Positions 1-5,064 of a stretch of 5,064 nt of DNA are shown one piece after another (within the stretch, counting starts at the first letter, position 1; each line of letters opens with the position of its first letter). The position numbers and the translations under genes are program-made. The notes under the pieces are model-generated. The model was not told the origin of the DNA and ran no database searches. It worked only from the letters and a program-made list of their open reading frames with translations. The DNA comes from Cyanobacteria bacterium HKST-UBA02 (GTDB lineage: Bacteria > Cyanobacteriota > Vampirovibrionia > Obscuribacterales > Obscuribacteraceae), in the NCBI GenBank assembly GCA_020431945.1, contig JAGQHH010000741.1, positions 1 to 5,064 of the forward strand, in the 5' to 3' direction.

Positions 1-287
1 TGATCGCCGATGAGGTCCGCAAAGGCGCCTCGCTCCTGGTGAATGTCTCCAACCTGTCCTGGTTCCACGATGCCTCGATCAACCGGCAACTCCTTGCAGC
101 AGCGGTCTTCCGGGCAGTGGAGAACGGGCGCTATCTGGTCCTTTCCACCAATACCGGGGTCTCGGCGGTAATCACCCCCTCCGGTCTGGTTACTTCCATG
201 TCAGTGGCGGGTCAGCGCGGAGTCCTGCTCAACACGATACAATTCCTGTACGGTAAAACTCCTTTCAGCAGAATGTGGTGGTTGTGA
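1..287 (+). CDS. lnt: Apolipoprotein N-acyltransferase, C-terminal fragment (5' end outside window)
   Basis: The last 94 codons of a gene that enters from the left, read in the frame whose first full codon is at position 3. The visible part matches the end of the nitrilase-like domain of Lnt: a VNVSNLSWF segment (the N-D-x-WF region of the family), then AAVFRAVENGRYLVLSTNTG, AVITPSG, and a short hydrophobic tail ending MWWL. Lnt is an inner-membrane enzyme that transfers a third acyl chain to the N-terminal cysteine of lipoproteins. The catalytic Glu-Lys-Cys residues and the membrane helices lie upstream of the window and cannot be checked. The SWFHDASINRQLLAA stretch looks more like cyanobacterial-type Lnt than the E. 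coli version (from memory). The stop codon TGA (285-287) is one base from the next start, so the two genes are probably cotranscribed. A generic carbon-nitrogen hydrolase is the alternative, but the RAVENGRYL/TNTG pattern favours Lnt. Confidence 0.85.
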   Translation, partial: IADEVRKGASLLVNVSNLSWFHDASINRQLLAAAVFRAVENGRYLVLSTNTGVSAVITPSGLVTSMSVAGQRGVLLNTIQFLYGKTPFSRMWWL

Positions 288-288
288 A

Positions 289-747
289 GTGAGAAAAATA
301 ATCCTTACTCTATGCTTGCTAGCAAGCCTCATGGGCTTCGAGGCCCTGGCAGGAGAAATCGAGGCGAGAATGCCGACAGCCAAAATCGGTTCCAATGTAA
401 TCACCCTGGAAGTCGCCCAGACTCTCGAAGAGATCCAGCGCGGTCTGATGTTCCGCACTTCTCTCGAGAAAGACTCCGGGATGGTCTTCCTCTTTCCCCG
501 GGGCTATAGAGCCAATTTCTGGATGAAAAACACTCTCATTCCCCTGGATATGCTCTTCATCCTGGACGGCAAAGTCGTGAAAATCTTCGAGAATGTTCCG
601 CCGGCCAAAGAGAAGGACGACCGCAAGATCCCTCACTATCCTGCTGGAGAAGGCATCGAAGTCTCCGAGGTGATTGAAGTGAATGCCGGCTATTGCGCCA
701 GGCACAATGTCAAAGAAGGAGACACCGTCGAATTCTCGATGAGGTGA
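289..747 (+). CDS. DUF192 family protein with signal peptide
   Basis: A 152-residue protein starting at GTG 289. Residues 1-21 form a signal peptide: MRK, a hydrophobic core, and a likely cut after A19-L20-A21. There is no lipobox cysteine, so it is probably exported and soluble rather than a lipoprotein. The mature part is a single DUF192 domain. It shows the family hallmarks GLMFR (52-56), a GMVFLFP strand (64-70), FWMKNT (77-82) followed by IPLDMLFI (84-91), and a closing VIEVNAG (128-134). The length is normal for an exported DUF192 protein. The family is widespread and its biochemical role is not settled, so I assign none. The start is supported by the signal peptide beginning directly at GTG and by a GGTGG (277-281) seven bases upstream, inside the end of lnt. 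The spacing of 1 base after lnt and 4 bases before the crotonase gene indicates an operon. Confidence 0.88.
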   Translation: MRKIILTLCLLASLMGFEALAGEIEARMPTAKIGSNVITLEVAQTLEEIQRGLMFRTSLEKDSGMVFLFPRGYRANFWMKNTLIPLDMLFILDGKVVKIFENVPPAKEKDDRKIPHYPAGEGIEVSEVIEVNAGYCARHNVKEGDTVEFSMR

Positions 748-748
748 G
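741..748 (+). promoter_or_regulatory. Strong Shine-Dalgarno of the crotonase gene overlapping the upstream stop
   Basis: GAGGTGAG at 741-748 contains a 7-base match (GAGGTGA) to the anti-Shine-Dalgarno complement and lies 4-5 bases before ATG 752. It covers the TGA stop (745-747) of the DUF192 gene, so ribosomes ending there could restart directly on the next gene. It also fixes 752 as the crotonase start. Confidence 0.75.
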
Positions 749-751
749 CTC

Positions 752-1495
752 ATGGCCGACGAGATTATCACCGAGCACAAAGAGAACGGCGGCTGGCTGA
801 CCATCAACCGGCCCGATTGCAAGAACGCCATCACCAGTCGCATGTGGCAGATTATCTCGGAAAAGATCTCGGCACTTCAGGGGGAAGGCGCCCGGGCTGT
901 GGTGATCCGGGGAGCCGGGTCCTGCTTCGCCGCCGGCGCTGATCTCGGGGAGCTGGCCTCCATCGAGAGCTACAAAGACGCTCATTCTTTCTGGCAACCG
1001 ATCAAAGAGACCCTCGATTTCATAGCCGGTCTCGAAATACCCACTATCGCTCTCATCGACGGTCCCTGCCTGGGAGGCGGCTGCCTCCTCGCCACCGCCT
1101 GCGATATGCGCTTCGCCAGCACCGGCTCCACTTTCGGAATTCCAGTATCGCGCCTGGGGATCGTTCTGGATGACGACAGCGTCGCCAGGCTGACAGCCAT
1201 TGTCGGGCCTTCAAGAGCCCTGGAGCTGCTCTATTGTGCCGACACCATATCCGGTGAGCGCGCCGAAGCCATCGGGCTGGTCAACAGATGCGTGCCTCCC
1301 TATGAGCTGGACAAGCTCGTGGAGCTCGTAGTGGCTCAGATAAGCCAGAATGCATTCGGCTCGATCAGAGAGGCCAAACGCTCGGTGCGCCGGGCTCTCT
1401 TCCCCGGGGACGCCACCGGTCTTCTGCCCCAGCACGAGAGCGTGGTGATCTCGAGCTATCTCACTTCGGATTTCCGCCGTCGCATAAAGTCCTGA
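752..1495 (+). CDS. Crotonase-superfamily protein (enoyl-CoA hydratase/isomerase fold), atypical active site
   Basis: A 247-residue protein of usual single-domain crotonase length (about 250-260). The fold is clear from the early NRPDCKNAIT segment (19-28), the oxyanion-hole segment CFAAGADLGEL (58-68), and the second oxyanion segment GPCLGGGCLLATACD (104-118). FGIP..RLG (128-136) and GLVNRCVP (175-182) follow. Such proteins bind acyl-CoA thioesters and stabilise an enolate, and reactions range from hydration to isomerisation, dehalogenation and C-C cleavage. Aligned without gaps from the GGG motif, rat mitochondrial hydratase Glu144 corresponds to Leu112 and Glu164 to Val132, so the classical hydratase dyad is absent. 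An Asp triplet (140-142) sits where some other crotonases place an acid; by recalled alignment Asp140 matches the nucleophile Asp145 of 4-chlorobenzoyl-CoA dehalogenase. The substrate is therefore unknown and 'enoyl-CoA hydratase' would be an over-call. It is the last gene of the lnt-DUF192 unit, and the start is set by the strong Shine-Dalgarno at 741-748. Confidence 0.88.
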   Translation: MADEIITEHKENGGWLTINRPDCKNAITSRMWQIISEKISALQGEGARAVVIRGAGSCFAAGADLGELASIESYKDAHSFWQPIKETLDFIAGLEIPTIALIDGPCLGGGCLLATACDMRFASTGSTFGIPVSRLGIVLDDDSVARLTAIVGPSRALELLYCADTISGERAEAIGLVNRCVPPYELDKLVELVVAQISQNAFGSIREAKRSVRRALFPGDATGLLPQHESVVISSYLTSDFRRRIKS

Positions 1496-1515
1496 GTTGA
1501 GACTGTAAAAGGTCC

Positions 1516-1734
1516 TCAAACAGAGAGAAAACCCCAGAAAGCGCCGATCAGGGCGAAAAGCAGGAAAAGAAAAATCCCGGTGAGCCAGAGCCTGGCTCCG
1601 GCCAGGGCCTTGCGCCGGCGGGCCCGGGCCAGGAAGCGCCGGGTCAATTGGAACATGAAAATGAGCAGAAAACCGGCAGCAAGAATCAATGCTGCAAACT
1701 TTACGAAAAATACCAGTACGAAGAGACCACCCAT
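1516..1734 (-). CDS. Probable small two-helix membrane protein (hypothetical)
   Basis: A 72-residue minus-strand ORF that fills most of the gap between the crotonase and the first kinase gene. I do not recognise a family. Residues 3-29 (GLFVLVFFVKFAALI onward) and 49-70 (LWLTGIFLFLLF onward) are two hydrophobic segments long enough to cross the membrane. They are joined by a strongly basic stretch, residues 32-48, with eight Arg and one Lys. The positive-inside rule predicts a hairpin with both ends outside and the basic loop in the cytoplasm. In favour of a real gene: a coherent topology, no competing plus-strand gene, and convergent/divergent placement that fits the gap exactly. Against: no good Shine-Dalgarno before ATG 1734, no alternative ATG, GTG or TTG upstream before an in-frame stop, and no family match. 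It shares the divergent spacer with the kinase operon. Confidence 0.55.
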   Translation of the reverse strand: MGGLFVLVFFVKFAALILAAGFLLIFMFQLTRRFLARARRRKALAGARLWLTGIFLFLLFALIGAFWGFLSV

Positions 1735-1807
1735 TACTGAGAATTTTACTTCAAGGCGAAACAGGGAAGATCATATCTAGGATTCTCAGAAGCAGAGTAG
1801 TAGCAGA
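1735..1807. promoter_or_regulatory. Divergent intergenic spacer, likely holding the kinase operon promoter
   Basis: A 73-base AT-richer spacer lies between the start of the minus-strand small ORF and the GTG of the first kinase. The kinase unit must have a promoter at or before this point unless transcription reads through from the crotonase gene. The only sigma70-like candidate I see on the plus strand is poor: TTTACT (1745-1750) with TCATAT (1771-1776), 20 bases apart. I therefore mark the region rather than exact boxes. Confidence 0.35.
1737..1789. repeat. Perfect 8-bp inverted repeat flanking the divergent spacer
   Basis: CTGAGAAT at 1737-1744 and its exact reverse complement ATTCTCAG at 1782-1789, with 37 bases between the arms and arm centres 45 bases apart. 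With wobble pairs the RNA form could extend two to four steps inward (1745-1748 with 1778-1781). The arms bracket the candidate promoter, so this may be a pair of operator half-sites or a long-looped hairpin. It may also be coincidence. Confidence 0.4.
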
Positions 1808-1809
1808 GT
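1791..1809 (+). repeat. Short direct repeat AGCAGAGT at the kinase start
   Basis: AGCAGAGT occurs at 1791-1798 and 1802-1809, one helical turn (11 bases) apart. The second copy runs into the GTG start codon at 1808. It is purine-rich and may supply a weak ribosome-binding context, since there is no good GGAGG here. It could also be chance. Confidence 0.3.
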
Positions 1810-3925
1810 GAAACCAGCTGAAGACCGGCGAATAATGGAATACAGCGACTGGATCTCGGCTTTCAGCCTGTGGTGGAAAGCGGTCCTGCTTCTGCCTGTC
1901 TGGGGCGTACTGGCGGCAGCCTGTCTGGGGGCGGTGATGTGGCGTCTCGGTCTGCCTTTCGTGGAGGCGGGCTATACTATCGTGCTTGCCGGGGGTATCG
2001 CTTACTTTGTCGAGGACCTGCTCAAGCGCAAGATCAAAATCGAGAACGGCACCCTCTATCTGGGATTCAGACGCTACCAGCTCGCCGGTCTGCATTCGGT
2101 AAAAGTCACCTACAACCCCAAACGAATCATTCCGGAAGCTCTGACATTCAGCTTCCAGGACGGCAAGCTCTTCCATCTCTGGCTCTCGAGACTCCAGGCC
2201 AGCGACATTCAATACATGGTCGATCTTATCGACACTCGCTATCCGCACTGCAAGGTCGATCCGGTTTTACGGCACCTGGCACGCTGCCACGAACTCTCAC
2301 CGGTTCTGAAAGACGCCGATGACGGTCCGGTAAGCATCAGATACCAGTCGAACAAAATGGTCTCCGAGATGAGAGAGAGCTTTCTTTCCATGTACCAGAG
2401 CTGGTCACGCCTGGGACCGGGGCTCGCCATGATCTTCTGCACCCCGATGTGGGCGGTATTCGCTTTCGGCTCTTTCTCTCTATTCAAGATAATGGACACA
2501 GCCAAAGCCGATTCGCTCATTCAAGCAGGTCTGGTGAAGATCTCATCGGATATGGACAAATGGATCGGAGAGCTGGTCGGCACCGCTTTTTCCCGCGCCG
2601 GTGAGATAGCCACGAACCCGGTGGTGGGCTCGGTGGCGGCAATCGTCACCCTGGCGATTCTCGGGCGGATCATTCTCAATCTCCTGGAGCCCAACGAGAT
2701 CTATCTCGACCCGGGCTTTCTGCACCTGAGAAAGAAAATCATCGGCTGGTCCATCAATCGTGCTCAGATCTCCTGGGACAAGATCACCGGCGCTGTTCTG
2801 GTGCGCCCGGAAAGCAGCGACCAGGGGGGCTGGCGGATCTCGCTCAGAGGCGACGGCAAAGAGCTCAAGAGCCTGCGTCTGGAGGCCCTGGATCAGGACG
2901 GCAGGCGAAACTTCCTGCGCCGTCTCAAGATATTCGCTCCTGCCTGTGTCATCGATGCCGAGCTGGAAGAGGCCCTTATCCCGAGCCAGCGCAAATCATA
3001 TACGGAGCTCTGGCTCCAGAGCCTGGCCTCGTCGCCGGAACGCAAGAATCTCAAACCGCTCGCCCCGGGCCACCGGCTCCAGGACGGACGTTACGAAGTG
3101 GTTCGCAAACTCGGTGTGGGCGGTCAGGGGGCGGCCTATCTCTGCCGGGTGGATACCATGCTCCAGGCGGAGCTCTGCCAGGAAGTAGTGCTCAAAGAGA
3201 CGATCATGCCGGCTTTTGTGGACGACAGTATCCGCAAGCAATCCCTGGAGCGTTTCGAGCACGAGGCCAGACTCCTCGAGTCCCTGGACCACCCTCATAT
3301 AGTGAAGATGATCGACTTTTTCGTGGAAGACCATCGCGGCTATCTCATCCTCGATCACCTGGAAGGCAGCAACCTGCGCGAGCGCACCCTGCGCGATCCT
3401 CTTAGCGAAGAAGAGGTCCGGGCCATGATTCCGAGAATGTGCGATCTGCTCGCTTATCTTCACGAGAAAAATGTCCTGCATCGGGATTTCACCCCGGACA
3501 ACCTGATCCTGACACGCTCCGGCGAGCTCAAGCTCATCGACTTCAATGTCGCCCAGGCAGCCAGCACCGGCATGACCGGCACAGTCGTAGGCAAGCATGC
3601 TTATGTTCCCCCGGAGCAGTTCCGGGGCAAGCCCACCGAGCAGAGCGATATCTACGCCATGGGCTGCACGATTTATTTTCTTCTCACCGGCAAAGACCCT
3701 GAGCCTCTCACCCAGAGCTCGGTGAAAAACGAGCGCGGCGACATTGATACCATTCTCGATACCATAGTCAAGACCTGCACGGCTATCCGGCCCGAGCACC
3801 GTTTCAAATCGGCAGCCTCCATCGCGAGCCTCCTGGAAGAAGGAGCAGAGATCACAGAAAACGAAGAGGGCGAAAGCCTGACCATCTCCCTGAAAGAGAA
3901 AGAAAAGCAGAAAGAGCTCAGTTGA
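1808..3925 (+). CDS. Membrane-anchored Ser/Thr-type protein kinase with two TM-hairpin/PH-like units
   Basis: 705 residues from GTG 1808. ATG 1835 (codon 10) is an equally plausible start, as neither has a clear Shine-Dalgarno. Order of parts: helix pair about 23-69; PH-like beta-rich segment 75-146; second helix pair about 205-228 and 271-292 with a 40-odd residue loop; second PH-like segment 297-377; linker 395-420; kinase domain 428-678; charged Glu/Lys tail. Kinase landmarks: GVGGQGAAY nucleotide loop (436-444), VLK Lys463, helix-C Glu486, HRD 558-560 with Asn565, DFN 578-580, PPE 601-603, helix-F Asp614 and Arg665. It should transfer phosphate to Ser/Thr of unknown targets at the membrane inner face. 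Oddities: Thr562 replaces the usual HRDxK lysine, and Asn580 replaces the DFG glycine. It probably forms an operon with the related kinase 10 bases downstream. Kinase fold is certain. PH-like assignment rests on strand pattern and position only. Confidence 0.9.
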   Translation: MKPAEDRRIMEYSDWISAFSLWWKAVLLLPVWGVLAAACLGAVMWRLGLPFVEAGYTIVLAGGIAYFVEDLLKRKIKIENGTLYLGFRRYQLAGLHSVKVTYNPKRIIPEALTFSFQDGKLFHLWLSRLQASDIQYMVDLIDTRYPHCKVDPVLRHLARCHELSPVLKDADDGPVSIRYQSNKMVSEMRESFLSMYQSWSRLGPGLAMIFCTPMWAVFAFGSFSLFKIMDTAKADSLIQAGLVKISSDMDKWIGELVGTAFSRAGEIATNPVVGSVAAIVTLAILGRIILNLLEPNEIYLDPGFLHLRKKIIGWSINRAQISWDKITGAVLVRPESSDQGGWRISLRGDGKELKSLRLEALDQDGRRNFLRRLKIFAPACVIDAELEEALIPSQRKSYTELWLQSLASSPERKNLKPLAPGHRLQDGRYEVVRKLGVGGQGAAYLCRVDTMLQAELCQEVVLKETIMPAFVDDSIRKQSLERFEHEARLLESLDHPHIVKMIDFFVEDHRGYLILDHLEGSNLRERTLRDPLSEEEVRAMIPRMCDLLAYLHEKNVLHRDFTPDNLILTRSGELKLIDFNVAQAASTGMTGTVVGKHAYVPPEQFRGKPTEQSDIYAMGCTIYFLLTGKDPEPLTQSSVKNERGDIDTILDTIVKTCTAIRPEHRFKSAASIASLLEEGAEITENEEGESLTISLKEKEKQKELS

Positions 3926-3927
3926 GG
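3924..3927 (+). promoter_or_regulatory. Shine-Dalgarno of second kinase overlapping the first kinase's stop
   Basis: GAGG at 3924-3927 overlaps the TGA stop (3923-3925) and lies 8 bases before GTG 3936. This is the best-spaced option among the in-frame GTG codons at 3936, 3951 and 3954, and it decides the start. The arrangement mirrors that at 741-748 and suggests coupled translation of the two kinases. Confidence 0.6.
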
Positions 3928-3935
3928 CGATTGCA

Positions 3936-5064
3936 GTGGCAGAACTATCGGTGGTGACTAAGTACGAGAGCAGCGAAGTGGCCCTTCTCAAATCGGCCCT
4001 GAAGCTGGGCTTTCCGGTCTGGGGCGTGATCATGCCGATCTCGGTAGCGTTCGGATGGTGCGTGGTGCTCTTCGCCGCTCTCTGCCTGATCAGTTTCAAG
4101 CTCACCGGCTACCCCTCCATGGGAAGCTTCGAGCTCAGCTCCTTCTTCATCACCTTCTGGGCCCTCTGTAGCGTCACTGCAATCCCGCTCATCTGCCTGA
4201 CGCTCTCCCGGATGACCGAGAAGACCAATCTGATCATCGACAGAAGCGGTATTCAGCTCCCGCTTCTGCCCAATAATCCCGGGGTCTCGGGCAAGACCCT
4301 GCCCTGGGCGGCCCTGACCCGGATAGATGTGGATACGAGCGGCAAAGGCGACTGGCAGGAACGCTGCCTGGTTCTCTTCCGGAAAAAGGGCGGACCGGTG
4401 AAGATCGATCTTTTCCGCTTCTCGGCACAGGATGTGGAAAAGATGATCATGGCTTTCGAGCATTTCAGCAACGACTGCGAATTGTCCGGAGAGCTCGGTA
4501 CCGTCAAAGACCAGGTGAAAGCGATAAGCGACAGCAAAGACAGCGCCGGCAGCTATACGAGTATGTGGGAAGACGAACTGGCCAGGCGCTACTGCCCGAC
4601 TTCCAACCTGCCCCTGGAGCCCGGACGCACCTTGCGTAACGGCACAATAGAGGTGAAGCGTCATCTTGCCATGGGCGGACTTTCGGCGGTCTATCTGGTC
4701 CAGGTGGACGGCAAAGAGCTGGCAGTGCTGAAAGAAGCAGTGATTCCCGAAGATACGGGAGAAGGTCTGAAAGAAAAAGCAAAAGAGCTCTTCGAGCGAG
4801 AAGCAGCACTATTGATGAAGCTCAAGCATCCGGGCATAGTCTCGGTCCGCGATTTTTTCGCCGACCAGGAACGCAATTATCTGCTTCTCGACTATCTCAA
4901 CGGTCAGGATCTCAAGCAGCTCGTCAGGCAGAACGGACCTCGCTCGGAAAGCGAGGCTCTGAGCTGGGCGATTCAGATAGCCGCGATCATGAAATATCTC
5001 CATGAGCAGGACCCCCCCATCATCCACCGGGATCTCACCCCGGACAATCTCGTCCTCACCGAAG
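3936..5064 (+). CDS. Membrane-anchored Ser/Thr-type protein kinase, paralogue of the preceding gene (3' end outside window)
   Basis: 376 complete codons are visible from GTG 3936, and the frame stays open to the window edge. Order of parts: one helix pair (about 25-54 and 69-91) with a short outside loop; a PH-like segment 97-178; a polar linker; the SYTSMW motif (207-212); then the kinase domain from about 237. Visible kinase landmarks are Lys266 in AVLKE, helix-C Glu289 in FEREAALLMKLKHPGIV, LLLDYLNG (316-323), and the catalytic loop HRDLTPDN (364-371). The nucleotide loop LAMGGLSAVY (244-253) keeps only the middle glycine of GxGxxG. As in the preceding kinase, Thr368 takes the place of the HRDxK lysine. 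Activation segment, DFG region and C-lobe lie beyond the window, so intactness cannot be judged. It resembles the upstream kinase across the linker and kinase core and differs in having one hairpin/PH-like unit instead of two, so duplication is likely. Confidence 0.88.
   Translation, partial: MAELSVVTKYESSEVALLKSALKLGFPVWGVIMPISVAFGWCVVLFAALCLISFKLTGYPSMGSFELSSFFITFWALCSVTAIPLICLTLSRMTEKTNLIIDRSGIQLPLLPNNPGVSGKTLPWAALTRIDVDTSGKGDWQERCLVLFRKKGGPVKIDLFRFSAQDVEKMIMAFEHFSNDCELSGELGTVKDQVKAISDSKDSAGSYTSMWEDELARRYCPTSNLPLEPGRTLRNGTIEVKRHLAMGGLSAVYLVQVDGKELAVLKEAVIPEDTGEGLKEKAKELFEREAALLMKLKHPGIVSVRDFFADQERNYLLLDYLNGQDLKQLVRQNGPRSESEALSWAIQIAAIMKYLHEQDPPIIHRDLTPDNLVLTE

Noticed and set aside
319..843. 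A 174-codon minus-strand open frame opposite the DUF192 gene
   Set aside because: It overlaps the clear DUF192 and crotonase coding frames in the opposite sense and has no family features.
1497..1519. Hairpin TTGAGAC/GTCCTCAA with an 8-base loop just after the crotonase stop, considered as a terminator
   Set aside because: The stem is short with a bulge and there is no T-run on either strand, so an intrinsic terminator cannot be supported, although the convergent position would suit one.
1591..1606. Perfect stem CCTGGC/GCCAGG with TCCG loop
   Set aside because: It lies within the minus-strand small ORF, in the Arg-rich coding stretch, and has no T-run. The GC-rich codons explain it.
1580..1780. 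A 66-codon plus-strand open frame between the crotonase and kinase genes
   Set aside because: The translation is a disordered Arg/Lys-rich string that is simply the complement of the hydrophobic minus-strand ORF.
1751..2248. A 165-codon minus-strand open frame over the spacer and the start of the first kinase
   Set aside because: It would cover the whole divergent spacer and the kinase's membrane helices, and its translation has no coherent hydrophobic or domain pattern.
2996..4105. A 369-codon open frame on the minus strand across both kinase genes
   Set aside because: It lies antisense to strongly motif-supported kinase sequence, spans the junction of two genes and shows no recognisable domain. 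Long antisense frames are expected in GC-biased coding DNA.
3945..4664. A 239-codon minus-strand open frame opposite the second kinase
   Set aside because: The translation is low in recognisable structure and overlaps the hairpin/PH-like region of the plus-strand gene, which has coherent topology. It is a shadow frame.

Overview
The window is a compact, gene-dense bacterial segment with moderately high GC and no RNA genes, CRISPR arrays or insertion sequences that I can see. It holds the 3' end of an apolipoprotein N-acyltransferase gene (lnt), a secreted DUF192 protein, a crotonase-superfamily protein, a probable small two-helix membrane protein on the minus strand, and two consecutive membrane-anchored protein kinases. 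The second kinase gene runs off the right edge. Lnt and a signal-peptide-bearing DUF192 protein suggest a didermic bacterium. The style of the Lnt tail and of the HRD-x-TPDN kinases recalls cyanobacteria and their non-photosynthetic relatives (Vampirovibrionia/Obscuribacterales). That placement is from memory and weakly held.

Positions 1-1495 look like one plus-strand transcription unit. The lnt stop is 1 base from the DUF192 GTG start, and the crotonase ribosome binding site overlaps the DUF192 stop codon. The three products (lipoprotein acylation, a small secreted protein, an acyl-CoA-type enzyme) share no obvious pathway. Both positions that carry the catalytic glutamates in classical enoyl-CoA hydratases are substituted in the crotonase.

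Positions 1496-1807 separate this unit from the kinase unit. They hold a convergent minus-strand ORF encoding a hydrophobic hairpin protein, then a 73-base divergent spacer with a perfect 8-bp inverted repeat and a short direct repeat next to the kinase start.

Positions 1808-5064 hold two paralogous kinases arranged as membrane hairpin(s), then a PH-like soluble domain, then a C-terminal kinase domain. This is the reverse of the familiar PknB layout (kinase N-terminal, sensor C-terminal and outside). The first kinase has two hairpin/PH-like units and the second has one. Both have Thr where Ser/Thr kinases normally have the catalytic-loop Lys. The first has DFN instead of DFG, and the second has a Gly-poor nucleotide loop. 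The genes are 10 bases apart and probably translationally coupled, so they may act as a kinase pair on the membrane. This kinase pair is the most interesting part of the window.
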